64,000 nucleotides of DNA, from contig NC_034412.1 of the NCBI RefSeq assembly GCF_002078875.1, positions 76,773,458 through 76,837,457 on the forward strand, given 5' to 3'. Below the pieces are notes generated by a model that saw only the letters and a list, made by a program, of their open reading frames with translations, was not told the origin of the DNA and did not search any database. Position 1 is the first letter of the stretch; each line of letters starts with the position of its first letter. Positions 14,421 to 28,001 of the stretch are shown here, in pieces. The stretch is from Numida meleagris. Taxonomy: Eukaryota; Chordata; Aves; Galliformes; Numididae. A program made the translations under genes and the position numbers.

Positions 14421-14999
14421 AAACAATGGCTAAAAAAGTGATGGGAAAAGAAGCGCTTCTAGGGTCAAGCAACATAAGGAAGAGGATTTGGGAATTTAAT
14501 TTTGGATTTATGCATCTATTTTCAATTTCAGCACCAATTGAGGTAATGAAATTCTTCACTGATTCTGTTCTTTAGAGCCTAATGTTATATATTCATGCAG
14601 TTTATGCCAAATCCACTAGTTAACATATTTTGTTCTGAAATAACACAAACCATCAGTTTTATATCTGAGCATGCAGCTGAAAGAGTAGGGTTATTCTGGT
14701 AGGAGATCATAATGCTTGGTAATATCTTAGGTTCTGAGCTCTGATTTATCTTAGGTTTTATGTGGTATACAGATTCAGAAGGATATTTCTATAGCTTTAC
14801 TGGTTTTTAATATCTGCCAAAGAGCAAATGCTTCTTCTGTGGACTAAAGCATCAATCAGAAGTGTAGTGGTGTGAAGCTGTAACAGTCAAGGGATATAAG
14901 TGAGGTAAGTTTCCAGAGGGAGGTAATATCTTTAATAGAATGATGAGGAAATAGACTTTGGGGGGAGAAAAAAAAAGCCATACAATGTTTTGGTCTCAG

Positions 15000-17300
15000 A
15001 GTGACTAACAGCCCATTTCTGCCTCTTTCTCACAAGGCAAAGGATTTTATCGCCTCTTGCTACCATTCTCCTGCAGTAACTATCCTATTTTCTAAAACTG
15101 TCTGGTTACCGGTAACTAAATGCAATTAAAAGTGATTGTTCCAATGTACTTTAGCTGTTTGCATCTATTTCGGACCCCTGCTAAAAGTTCATTCCTTTCT
15201 TTCCAACTCTAACAGATGGTCCAAAGAATTATACCACTTCTCTCTTAAAAGAAACAGAAGTGTGACTGCTTTGTACCCAAACAGATTTGTGACTCCTAGT
15301 CACTTTGCTTTTTCTTTTAACTGAGGCTAAGGCACTTTGTGAGCTTCTTTCTATACTCAGTATGTACCTTTAAGCAAAATAATTAGTCAAACTAGAGATT
15401 CTATTTGTTTTTCTTTTCTCAGTAGCCTTTTAAACTACAGAGACTTCACCTACATTAGAGTACACTTATATAGTTCATGACATAACTAAGAAGAATGGGA
15501 TACCAGTGTATACAAGACATGGCTGTTTAGTATGCAAAATCGTTATTCCAGCCTTCAGTAAGCTTGTTAATATGTAACTTATCTACAGTTATGCAGATGA
15601 GGTACTGCACTTTGAGACGCTCCTGTTCACTCCTGTGTGATCTGTGATGGATTTCCATTATAAGAACTGTTTATAAGATTTAGTGAAATACATATTAATA
15701 TGTTAGTACAATTGAACTTATACACTGTTAACACAAAGGAAGATACATGAATGTCATTAAATGATCTGTGCACAAATTAGAAGGATCATGGCTGTTTTAA
15801 GAATGCCATTCATTCTTCTTATCTATTTTTTTAATTTGATATTAAAAGAGCATTTACTGCACGCTGATGCTGATGACTTTGAAATACCTTTTAATCCAAA
15901 CAGCTGTGCACAAAGATACTTATTATGTGTTTGTAGCATTAGTTGCCTGACTTTTTATGTATTACTTAGAATTACTCAGAGGAAAGTATTGTCTTGGATG
16001 AATATTTTTGAGCATTAGTATGACTCAAAATATATCAGAGGAACTGCTAACTGGAATGTAAATTCATGCTAGAACTGATATATAATGATAGAGAAGCCTA
16101 GGAACAGCCTCAGTGGGCAAAGTATCACACAGTGTTTTCAACAGCAATAAATTATGCTCAGGTCTCCTCCAGCAGTTAGTATAAGGTGTAAATGGAAGGA
16201 CTGCGATGCCCTTACAGTTGTGTATGGATAAGATTAGAGAAGCAAGGATGCATGGATAAAGCATGGGTTAGTTATTTCACAGCGCAAGAGGAAGAATAGC
16301 TTGCACTGAGTTTCTGCTTCTACTGCTGAAATAAACAAGTTCAGGGAGTCATCAGAACCTTCTGCTCCCAGCCTCTGCACTGATACAGATGAACAACACA
16401 TGATTTTCTTTCAAAGAGGAGGAGGAAGACTGAGGCACACAACTGGTTTGCAAGCATATTCACTCAAGGGAGACTGTAAGACTGCAAAAATTTAAAAATT
16501 GCTGTACATTAGAAAGGTATTTCAAACAAATATTACAGTAATTTCAGTTGTATAATCAGTTAACTTAGTAAGGCTATCAATAAAGAATGAGTTATATTTC
16601 TAATGAAGTTATTTCAGGGAATGCCTGAAAGTTATTTTGGAAAGACCATTCTTATTCAAGAAAACTGTATTGTTTTGTCAGGCATAACACACCTTCTTGG
16701 TGAATACATTTCTTGAAGACAATTACCTTTACTGTGGAATGATTATTGCCTTATGGAAAAACTCTGTAATGCTTTCCATATAACAGGACAGCAAATATTA
16801 ATGTTGCTAACTTTTCCTGTTGCTCAAAGAAGTGCTGCAAAGATCTGGTTAGGAGTCAAAGAAGTTTTTGTCATTATAAAAGTTGAGTTGAGAAACCATC
16901 TTGGGGGAACACAGCATAATCTAGGCTGAGATGACTAAGCATCTGTTTTGGAGTTTTTCCTGTGCACAGTGTGGAAGGTTTGAAAACACTATAAGGAAAA
17001 ATAAAATTATACTTTACAGCTGAGTTTTATATAAGTGCACTAGACATTTTTGCAGACTGAAGTCAGCCTGTTGGTTTAGACTGTTATTCAACATCCTCTG
17101 AATAGAAAAAAGTCATGTTGTGAGTTGGTTTCCATGTTCTTTTTCGTAAAGCCCTAAAGCGCCCCCTCAAAAGCATCATTCTGGAAAGTTAAGTAAGTCA
17201 TTGTACAACCAACAACTTATTTAGACATCTTAGGAAAAAAAGTAAATTAAAATATAAGCAAAATCAGACTACTTTGGATTATGGGAACATTTAGCATTCA
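15000..17300. other. gene-free stretch
   Basis: No element or exon recognised. Also nothing in 13800-14320 beyond the end of the CR1 at 13797. Confidence 0.55.
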
Positions 17301-17304
17301 TTTA

Positions 17305-17435
17305 GGAGCATGGATGGTTAGATGGAGACCTGGGCAGCCTGATCTAATGGTTGGCGACCCTGCACAGGGCTGGGGGTTGAAACTAGATGATCCTTAATGT
17401 CTTTTCCAACCTAAGCCTTTCTATGAGAACACAGA
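17305..17435 (+). mobile_element. CR1 LINE 3'-end fragment
   Basis: Classic CR1 3' text: gacctgggcagcctgatcta, ggctgggggttgaaactaga, tgatccttaatgtcttttcc and aacctaagcctttctatga. It includes the 3' end but little else. It is strongly 5'-truncated and non-coding. Confidence 0.85.
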
Positions 17436-20400
17436 GTTTTGTCACAGTAGCTACTGGGTTCACCAAAGAGGTAGATGAAAAAAACTAGATGAAAGGGCCA
17501 GTTCATCTAGGAAATTAGTTTAGGTTGCTGTTAACGGTCCCTCCTTTGCATGACATGAACTACTGTTGGTAAATTTTATTGTCTGTTTTGAAAACTGCAT
17601 AGAAGTTGTCCCCTCATTGGGCCATCTAGGGGTTTATTATACCAATATCTGCAGCTTGAGGCTTAACACAATGTGAAGTGGTTTATGCTTTATAAAAGGT
17701 TTCCACTGTAATCAAAACAATGTTGTTTACTGAAAGACTCAAGTGAAAAGAAAACACTTTCTTCAGCATTGTCCCTTACTGTAACAATAAAGTCCTTTTG
17801 AATTAACATGTTTATTAACCTTTCTAGCTAGGGTTTAAGTCATGTGTTTACATCTACTTCTAATTCCTTCTACAGATGTCATTGATTCTCACTTTTCATG
17901 CTAGTGCAGATTGGATTAAATGAAGAACTGGAGTGTGATGGTTATATACAGCGTTTCCCATTCTACTATGTATATATAGCATGTGCTTTCCAGGTCACAG
18001 CTTTTTCTTCAGTGGTCACAGGGTTGCAAAGCCTCCATTCATCTGCTCCTATACTTAATATGATGCACACAGGGCTAATAGAGTAAATTTAGAATGGACA
18101 TAATAAGCTGGGTACAAGATAGTGTCCACAGAACTAGTAAAAAAAAAAAAAAAATGGAGGAGGAAAGGAAGAGGTAAAGAGGAAATTTTGGGTTAAAGAA
18201 TGGAACTTCAGGTGAAATATAGATGAGAGTCCAAGGAATTATCAGTAGAGTAATTGAAGAGGCCAAAGGCAAGCTAAATCACATAGATGTAATTTTAGCT
18301 CAATTACTAACAAACAAAACATTTCAAAGGATAGGATTTAAGGCCATTTTGAGATAGGAGGATAAAAGAGCTAAAATTAATATTCAAAAGATGTTTTTGT
18401 TTACTAATATTTAGAAAATTAGATTGTACTCATAAATATAGAACAGATAAAATAAATCTTTTTCCAGTACTAATGTGCTTTAGGGTTGATGAATTGGCAA
18501 CAATTAATACTCACACACTGTAATAAAATGTTCATGAAGTTTATTATTTGCCATTCTTATCAACTAATTAAAAACATCTTCAGGGTAGGATGTGTAATAA
18601 ATGAGTTGGAGAGAAAGACGGAGGATATAAACAAATTCTCTTCACTTGAATATTGCACGAGACTGCTGACTCGTGACTCATTAATTCATGCTACACAAAA
18701 GAGGAGGACAGTATAAAAAAGGGTGTATATTATAATATGAACTCTAGGTATATAAAGCACGCTGTTTGTAAGCTGATTTTATATGCTGAGATAAAATTAA
18801 TGTGCTGAATTATACTTCTAATGTTGAGTCCAGTTAAAGCTACTTGGTGGTGTTGGCTAGCAATGAAGAGTGAGAACATGTTCTACTTTCTTTCAACAAA
18901 GCTGAGAGACTACAGCTCATTATCTTTTCAATTTGTGTAATGGATTAATGAGCTCAGAGGAAATTTCCTATCTGTAAAACCTTGATTGTGCCTTTGGGAG
19001 CTACTTTGGTGACCCTTGCCAAGTAAAATAACTATTTTGAGGGAAAGTATTCCAGTCACATTTAGAGTAAATAAAGATAAATGTGAAAGATAGAACAGAA
19101 AAATAAAGATGATTCTGCAATCTGTACAAATCTCATATGTTAGCTCATTTCAGTACTATGTATGCACAAACATTCCCCTGATATTGTTTCCCTTGCTGAA
19201 ACAAACCTCCCACACGAGCATGGGGAGCTGCATCTACACAAGTAATTCAAAATCAGTTTCCATCTTAAGTTACCCAAGTCTACATATGTCTTTGTTTGAA
19301 GTGCCCAAGGAACTTGGAAAATTGATTTTGTATTGAGCTCCCATTCGGTATTCTAAAGTGAGTTATAAAAGCTTAAAAAAAAATCCACTCCAACAGCAAT
19401 ATAAGAAACTAGTTAAATGCTGTAATTATAAGAAAACACATCATATTACACAGAAACATCCATTCTTATTGTTCATACAAAAAAAAAAAAGTACTGTAAT
19501 TAGATCATGACTGAGCTACAGGGAAAGGTCTGTAAACTCAAAATATATACCATGAATGAAGACATGCATAAGAAAGTTCTTTTATATTCTTGTCTTTACA
19601 TTAAGTGAAGTTTCTTTTCATTCTTAGAATTTATTTTAGGGAATAACTCTTAGAAATGCTTCCAAAGTTATGTTCCTCTTTTGTCTTGCTTCCAAGGAAC
19701 TGTTGGAAGTGCTATGATTTTAAAACTAAAGTTTACCTTTACATTTAGATTAATGATTAAAAAAAAATTCAGATGCTTTGTAAAACTTGTGAGAAAGAAA
19801 CTGAACAGCAAGAAGTGCTAGTAGGCATTCATTTTAGCTGAATTTTATGAACAGCGTGGTCAAGAACATGGTTCTAATATCATAGCCTCCTATTTCCAAA
19901 AGATCATAGAAGCATTCTATTCACGTCTGCATGAGGGAAAACACATTTCTAAAAGACCTCTGTTGTGTTTGTTCCACAAATCTTTTCATATGCCCTATTT
20001 GTGTCCTGAATGTAGAAAGAAGAGTGGATGGAACAGTAGAAAGAGGAATACACACAAATTGCATAGTAAATTAAGGGTTACTGCCCCTAATACCACCATC
20101 CAAAGTAAAACGTGATGTAATGCCCCTAAACATCTGGGCTTTTCTGGATCATCACCACTCTTACTTTCCCTTCTGGTGAAAACAAGCAGAAGGAGGATGT
20201 AGCTAATTTCTAAGGACATTAAGTTATGCAGTTCATAAATGAACATAGGAAAAGAAGCTAAACTTAGATAGTAAGGATTTTGAGATTAATACTTTGATTT
20301 TTAATGGTACAAAAAATGTCTTTTACCTGAACTAGTTCACCAGTTACAAAAACAATATGAGTATAAAAAGGAATATAAGGCCAAAAAAAAATCCTTCAGG

Positions 20401-22184
20401 AAAGATTACCGTGTTGCTGAAAGGGCTATTAAAAAAAATGGGAAATGCATCAAACCTCAAAGGTAAAGTCTATAAGCTTGTTTCAGTTCTTAGAATTTTA
20501 AAGTAAAAAAGTAATGAATTACCTTTGAACAGTGGAGGGAAAGGCATTACACAAGTTAAAAGATTTCAAGGAGAATGAGATGTATTAGCATACAGGGAAG
20601 ATACCAACTTTATATCAGCTTAACATAAAAATGTAGGGAGCGAGCAGGAATTAATATGATTGAATACTAAGGGTCTATCTTGAATGGTGGATGAGTAGCA
20701 CAATGCGAACCATTAGAAAATTATTATTTATGAAGCTGCCATATAAAAATGCTCAAGAGGGTTGAGCTGTTCAGTAGCACAGAAATTAATTCTTGCCAAA
20801 TAAAGGTAATTATTACTGATGACCACTGTATCCTTACAATGAGGGAAAATGCTTTTGGTCATACACAGAAACACAGAATACCCTGCATTGGAAAGGACCC
20901 TCACTTGGACATCAATTTTTAGAATTTGAGTTCTGAGCACTAATACGTACAGGCCTTCTGTAAAAATACAGAGTGGGTTTCACTCTGTGAGGAAATTTCA
21001 GAAATTGCTTTGCCATGAATGCACTCAAATAATGGCTTGAAACATTTCCAATTTATTTTGCTCCTCAGCTTCATGGGATCAAATTGATATTCTCAAAATT
21101 GACAGATTCTAATAGGACTTTCCTACCATCTTACTAAATTTGTTGTGCAACCAAACAAAATATTGTTCTTAGCTGGCCGTCAAGGAGCCTGATTCTGATC
21201 ACCTAAGAGTGTCGGTCCTGGAGTCTGCCCAAGGTTTTCATGATTACTTGTGTATCTTTAATCCAATAGGACTTTTTTGTTTGGTTAGTTTTGTTTTCAA
21301 TTATTTGCATAGAGAATGTAATTTATTAGACTAACTTGGAGCACACAAGAAATTCTACATATCAGAATAAGGACCTGCAAGCTTCCCACCATTTACCTGG
21401 CACAACATTTCAAGTTTCAGTTTACACCTTTAAACTATCCAGCTGAAACACTGTACATATATCACATGCTTAATGGCAAAGATGTGATAATTCCACAATG
21501 TGCGATGCAACAGAGGACCTGTTGTTGGTTTTGGTACTGCCACCATCAACATACAGGTTTAACTTTATTTGGCAAGCTCAGATGATACTGTGATAGATTC
21601 CAAGTTATTTTTTTCATGGCCATCTACATATTATCTACAAAAGTCTGTCTCTAAAAGACTACATAAAACCCAGAATCATTGTTCCTGCTACCTTTAATAA
21701 TGAAAAGAATCATCAAGAAACTTTCATTATGTATCTCGCATAATGCCAGCTACTTACAGTAATACGAAAAAGGAAAAAGAAAAAAGTTTTTTTTTTTCTT
21801 GCCTTTAACACTTCCTGCTCTTATTTCTTTTTAATGACCCCTTCATTCTGTTTCCCCAATGAAACAAGTAAGATTCCTACCCTTGCCACCTGCAAGATCA
21901 GGGATAAACAAAAAACTCCACTTGTCTGTCTTGTTTGATGAGCCACTTGATCAAATTGAAGGTAATGAACAGCACTGAACAGAACATAAAAGAGGCTCTT
22001 TCATGAAATGTGAACATTACAAGAACATTAATGAAAATAATATATCTTTTCTTTAAAGTAACACCAAGCATGACTTTGGCAGAAAAATGAACTACAGGTG
22101 TTTTTGTAAATTTAAATTTAGAAGGATCTAGAAGATTGTGCATAGGGGAACTCAAACCTGCTTGCTCCACATAGTTCTACTTAC
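17436..22184. other. gene-free AT-rich stretch
   Basis: An A16 run lies at 18139-18154. The only element I can name is the short CR1 remnant near 20.9 kb. Frames of 62-83 residues have no support. Confidence 0.55.
20865..20925 (-). mobile_element. CR1 LINE 3'-end remnant (short)
   Basis: The text acacagaataccctgcattg followed by gaaaggaccctcac matches the reverse complement of the CR1 3' end (cacagaatggtttgggttggaaaggacc type). Only about 60 bases are recognisable. Confidence 0.5.
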
Positions 22185-22585
22185 ATATGTAATAGAGTGT
22201 CATTATTATATCTAAATCTACATTTCTGTGTTCCAGCTTGTGCCCGGTGTGTCTCATTGTACTACCATGCACCTCTGAGAAGAGTCTTGCTCTGTATTCT
22301 CTCTTGATTAGATTGCTGCACACTTCAAGGTCTCCTTTGAGCCTTCCCATCTCTAGAATGAAAAGACCAAGCTTCCTTAACCTCTTCTCATACGTTATGT
22401 ACTCTATATCCTGACCATTGTGGTGGTCTTGCTCCAGCATATTAATATCTTATATTTTTGGAGTACATAGTACTCTAAATGTGATTATGGAAGTGCCAAA
22501 AATGGGAAGGATGGCTTTCCTAGACCTTCTGGCTACGATTTTGTTAATACATTCTACAGTGTAGCCAAGATAGTTTTTGAAACAT
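22185..22585 (-). mobile_element. CR1 LINE fragment
   Basis: On the minus strand this reads as the end of CR1 ORF2 and 3' region: TYEKRLRKLGLF(I/S)LE followed by RLKGDLEVCSNL, then text equivalent to agactcttctcagaggtgca and tgggcacaagctggaacaca. Its 5' part (22440-22585 in + coordinates) matches the ggaggatggctttcctagac / cttctggctac region of CR1. The 87-residue minus frame at 22177-22440 is this CR1 remnant, not a host gene. Confidence 0.85.
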
Positions 22586-25500
22586 GGATTAAAACTTTTG
22601 TAAAAACATAAAACACAAAGCAACATGAATTATTAATTGGCTGAACTTGAAATCAGTTAATGAGGTACTTGCCTGAAACTATCCAGATAAAGTCTAGACC
22701 CACAAATACATAGACTCCTACATACATCTGCAATTTAAATTCTCAAAAACATTATTTTGTTTCTGGGACTACAAAAAAATCTTTAACAATGAAAGTTTCA
22801 TTTAAGCATTATATAATCTCACATTTTCCAGGAAAAGTATGCTTCAGAGTACATAACACTGATGCCACGCAATTCCTATCCACAGGGTCACTTCCTAGCC
22901 TAAGGAATACTTGTGCAGACGCACTTGGCATTTTATTTAGCCAAGTAAAATCATTTAGAGTCTGGAAAAATGTAAACATATATTTGTTTCAGGTTCCATG
23001 AGCTGGAACTTTTCTAACAAAATTGAGTTTGGTCAGAATAATTCAGATCAGTTCAAAAAGAAAGCCTAGTGTTTAACTGAAAAGCTGCAACTTGGATTAA
23101 AATCAAATTTGACATGACAATATTGAATTTACCATCACAGTGTTTCTAGCTTTAAAGTTTACATCTTGAAATTATGCGACTACATCAGAATCTATGATTG
23201 AATTTAAAAAAGAATGTTAAAATTCTAGATGTTATAGGGACAAATCCTATCTCTTCTACTCTCTGCTCCACCAAATACTATCAAATTTGTGACTAATGTG
23301 GTAATATAGTAATAGTGTAGTAATGGCGTTTGTAAAAAACCTGAAAAAGTAGTGCTAAGAAATGATCTTCCATACAAAATACTAACTGCAGCACTCACTG
23401 GTTGAGTTCTGTTGCCTTTGCCAGACTCTTCAGTGACAGATAAAGGTACATCCATAACCCAAAGAAGTGAGTGGTTCCTCATGCTGCTGCTATTCTCTTT
23501 GGAAGACCATCTACAAATGTGCTTATATCATCACTGGCAGTATTGCAGCTGATTCTTCTCCTTTCTGGAGAACCATTTCTGGAAGGACACAGTGTCCACC
23601 AGCAGCACATACAGAGTTTTCAGTCATGAAGAGTCACCTGCATTATTCCTTAACAAACTGGCATACAGGCTTTGAGACATGCATCTTGATGCAAAAAGTT
23701 CTGCAATTCAACAATGCGTAAAAAACTATCTCAATTTCTGTGTTTTGAACCTACTAGTAATCTTATGTGAGATCATTCTTGTGTGAATTGCAACATTACT
23801 GATGGAAGTTCTCAGAACACCAGAGAAAAACAAGTTACTGTGTTACTGAGCATAGAGGCAGGGGACTGCGGTCTGCATGGCAGCAATCACAAAAAACAAA
23901 ACAAAACAAAACAAAACAACAACAACAAAAAAACAACCTTGAGAAAGAGCCAGCAAAAACAGACAGCAGGAGCAGTTATAGTGCATTTGCTGGTTGAGAA
24001 TAGCTTAAGTTATCTGACAAATGACCAAATGACAGTCTTAAAATGTCCACTTAAAACCAGCTTCAGCATTTCAAACTAATGGAGCTTATTAGGTATGCCT
24101 ATGGAAGAATTATTACAGCGTGCATTGATAGTAAGTCCCAAACTTCATTCTTGTGTCATTCCATGGTCTCAGAGAATTAGAAGCTTCAATTCAGATGGCC
24201 CTGCCAATCTCTGAAGAAGATTCTTCTGTGGAGGTGTAAAATCTATAAGTGGGGAAGCCAGTGGATTGCGGACACATCTTTGGCTAGATACTGTCTCAGG
24301 ATTTAGAGATTTTCTCCTGTATAGGTTGTCACAAGAGCAAAAGTTTGCTCTAGCCTGTGAATCAGTTAGAGAAGTACAAGAACTTCTGTGACCTGTATGT
24401 CAGACTTCAAATGACTTATACTACTGAAAGGGTCACTGTCCTGGAATTTTACAAGTCCCTAGTTCTTCAATTTCTTTGCACTGAATGAGAAAATCTGCTA
24501 CTTAGCAGCCAGCAGGTCTGTGACAAGAACTGCCATTCACTAAGAAAAATTTCCATTGGTTTTCAAATCCATACAAATCAGAATGAAAAGGTTCTTTAAG
24601 CTTCCTGAGACCTGTAAATAAACTCCATTTCTGTGTTGGAACAATCACAAAATTATGTTAATTAGCAAATGACAATGGTAAAAAATGCTGTGATAATCAG
24701 TGTATATTGAATTGCATTGCTAATGCACTTGTTAGTATCAATTATGATCATATAATAAAAGAGAAAATAAACTATCCAACTTAACGATTATGCAAGAAAA
24801 TAATCTTTAAGTAGAACAAGACTAAAATAAGCACAAGAGGTTTTTGTGTATGTTTACAAAAATATAATTTAACTGGAAGAAAATTCACAAATATCTTCTG
24901 AACAAGATGTGAAATGAGAAATTGGACATTCTGAATGCAACTAATTTAATGAGATCATTAGTGAGTCACCACTTGGACTGAGTACCGTTGCACTGTTTTA
25001 TCATAAATAAAGCTGATTTTTAAAAACATTTTTCTCCAAGACTAGATCTAAATGTAAATTAGATGATACAATTGTTTTTATTAACAATAATAAATATTTA
25101 CCTAAGAAATTGAGATTTAACCTGTAGACTGTATTACACTTTTCTTAGTCATTTCAAATCTATCCATAAATTCAAAAAACAATTTGTATAAGATACATAT
25201 GATTGTTCTTATTGACTTCACCAGAAGCATTGTCTACATATTTACTTAAAAATTACTCTTTAACTATCTTCTGATTGAATTCTTACGGATTGAGGTATGA
25301 ATGTATCCCAGGATGCCTCACTTTCATTGCTACAATAAATCAAGTCACAGTTGTCTCTACATTTCTAACACTTACACTATCACCTCACAACCCAGAATAT
25401 GAAATCTGGAGTATGTAGCAAGTGGGCTACTGAGCAAAGCAAGAAGGGTTAGAAAGTCAGGGATGAATTTCTATAATAGATGTCTTGAAGTATTCCCTCT

Positions 25501-26474
25501 TAAATCTACGTGTCTATTGAAATTTATATACAATTTATTTTCTTTAGATTCTAAGTGGTAAAAGAACAATGAAATATTTCTCTCTTGCTTAAATACATTT
25601 GTACTCCTGTACTATTTTTCTGAGTGATACAATTCAAGGTTTTCTTCCTCCACTACTGACAGAAATCATTAGGTTTTTCTTCATTCTTCTTTGTAGCAAT
25701 TCTCTGAAACTCAGTTTTAAGAGCCTAAGTAGACTATGATGTTTACAAAAAAAAAATACGATCAACTTCTGAAATCTGAATCTGCTGACCTAAAATATCT
25801 GCCTATGCACAAAATACATTTTTTATTTCAGCTATTATTTTGCCCCAAACTCAAAATATACTTTTTTTTCTATAGGATTTGCATTTTACTTGTCTTTCCC
25901 TCATACACTCTATTTTCTCTAACCAGTGGTATGTCTATCCTCCTATTAATCAGGCAATGCAATATCATTCTTTTGTCTAAGATCTCTGCTAACCCCACAA
26001 ATTCTTCATATTATGACCTTTTCAGAAGGTGATACAATAGCTGGGGGACTTTTTTGTATTGTTGTTGCTTTTCTTTTTTTTTCAAAATTTGAAAGATTTT
26101 TATTTTTGGAGGAGGGTGTGAATTCTCAGTTTTTATCAGTTCCATTTGTCATGAGGCAATTATTATTAGGGGTGGATTTATAACCAAGTGGAAAGCTAGC
26201 TGCAGGATTTGAGTCTTCAGATTTTTATTGTAAGTAGTCTTACAGTAAATAACAAATTAGGTATAAATTTCAGCGTGTATATCAGAATTTGGAGCTAGGG
26301 TTCTGGCTACATACACATATTGCAGCATGGTGAGCTAGAATGGAGAATGCATATTCATTTCCCTGGAATATTCATTCACAGGTATAAATGAAAGATAGTT
26401 TGCCATGACTGTCATTGGAATCTATACTGTAATTTAACGTGGACCAGAAACATGAAATAAATTATGAATAATTA
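22586..26474. other. gene-free AT-rich stretch
   Basis: Contains the AAAAC microsatellite at 23.9 kb and otherwise nothing I can name. Frames of 84-98 residues lack splice or family support. Confidence 0.55.
23891..23936. repeat. (AAAAC)n/(AAC)n microsatellite
   Basis: Repeated AAAAC units pass into AAC units and then an A-run. It lies inside a chance 98-residue frame. Confidence 0.9.
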
Positions 26475-26550
26475 ATCATAGAACCATAGAATGGTTTGTG
26501 TTGGAAGGGACCTTTAGGATCATCTAGTCCCTGCTACAGGCAGGGACACC
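26475..26550 (-). mobile_element. CR1 LINE 3'-end fragment, left half of a head-to-head pair
   Basis: Reads catagaaccatagaatggtt then tgtgttggaagggacc, the reverse complement of a CR1 3' terminus with its short tail repeats. It runs directly into an oppositely oriented CR1 starting about 26553. Confidence 0.85.
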
Positions 26551-26552
26551 TC

Positions 26553-26942
26553 CTGGAGCGTTTCCCTTATGAGGAAAGGCTGAATAACATGGGTCTGTTG
26601 AGCTTGGGGAAAAGAAGACTGAGGGAGGATCTGATTAATGTTTATAAATATCTAAAGGGATCTCAGTGGTGTGTAGTGATAGGACAAGGAGCAATAGCCT
26701 AAAACTTGAACTTAGGAAGTTCCATACAAACATGTGGAAGAACTTTACGGTAAGGGTGATGGAGCACCAGAACAGGTTGCACAGAGAGGTTGTAGAGCCG
26801 CCTTCTATGGAAATATTCAAGACCCATCTGGATACCTACCTGTGAGACCTATTGTAGGGTAGCTGCTTTAGCAGGGGAGCTGGACTCGATGATCTCTTGA
26901 GGTCCCCTCCAATCCCTCCAAATTCTGTGATTCTGTGATGAA
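26553..26942 (+). mobile_element. CR1 LINE 3' fragment, right half of a head-to-head pair
   Basis: Sense CR1 from the end of ORF2 (text of the [23 protein letters not shown] type) to the 3' end with the tail repeat attctgtgattctgtgatg. It also includes the gatgatctcttgaggtcccc block. The 68-residue frame at 26496-26702 spans both oppositely oriented pieces and is not a gene. Confidence 0.9.
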
Positions 26943-27706
26943 GTGGTTCATGTAGATCTGACAATACATACTGAAGAAACAGCCTTAGGTTTCACTATTG
27001 AAAATGCATGATATTGAATAACACTCATGTCAGTAGCGCATGAAAGAATTACAAAGGCATTCCGAGAAGTTTTTGATAAAATAAATACAGAATTATCAGT
27101 AAAATGTATATGTATGAGTATATGAGAGGGCTGTTTCACATAAAAGGTTTCTGAAGTTGCCCAAATAATGAAAAGAACATTTTTTTTGGCTCTTTTTAAG
27201 AGCTAAAGAAAAGAATCCTATACTTCCAGAAACATTCTTTCAAACTTAAAAACTTGCTAAAGCCTACATGTTGAACAAAGTTTCCTCTTATAGTAAAACA
27301 AAGCATTCTGACATAGACTCTAGGTGAACAAAAGGTTGTTTAATCTCTCAGTTTCTCAAGGGAAAAGATAGTTTCAACAGTGATTCTACTCTAGCTGGGT
27401 TTTGAAGAAACTTTAGCTTTACAAGAGAAAAAAAAATAGAAAACCAAAAATCCAACAGAATTTTTAGAAAGAGGTACATTATTCAGGTATAATACAGCTG
27501 GAACTGAGATGACAGTAAAAAAGAAGTTTAGCTAGGCATACCAAAATTTGTCTGTTTGATAGATCTACAGAACTGGGAACACAAACCAATGGAAATTTGT
27601 CCTCTCGAAGAGATGTTACCATATGTATGACATTCATATGAGCAACATATGATAGTGATGTTTCAGTTCACAGCTCCAGATTGTCTAGTATGCTCTCCTG
27701 GAAGAC

Positions 27707-27727
27707 AGGAAGGAAGGAAGGAAGGAA
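27707..27727. repeat. (AGGA)n microsatellite
   Basis: About five consecutive AGGA units. Confidence 0.9.
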
Positions 27728-27978
27728 ATATCTGAGCCTCAAGCATGCCTTGAATTCAGAAAATCTCATTCACTCCCTTCTTTCAGACATTTCTAGTTTG
27801 TGTAAACTTTTAGAATCTGTCACAGGTGATTCCAAGATTTCTCTTGCATCCAGGATGTGTGTATTGTTCTCACATTTTCCAACATTGAGATGATAGATGA
27901 CATAGAGTAAACATATAACAATTCCCACCAAAAGGTAGTATCAACTTCCAAAAAAAAATTATACTTTTGTATTCTGTT

Positions 27979-28001
27979 ATTCATCATCACCATCATCATC
28001 A
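27979..28001. repeat. (ATC)n microsatellite, imperfect
   Basis: CATCATCACCATCATCATCA-type trinucleotide run of about 23 bases. Confidence 0.85.

Noticed and set aside
14188..14559. 123-residue minus-strand frame
   Set aside because: It overlaps the SINE remnant, with no start context, splice sites or homology.
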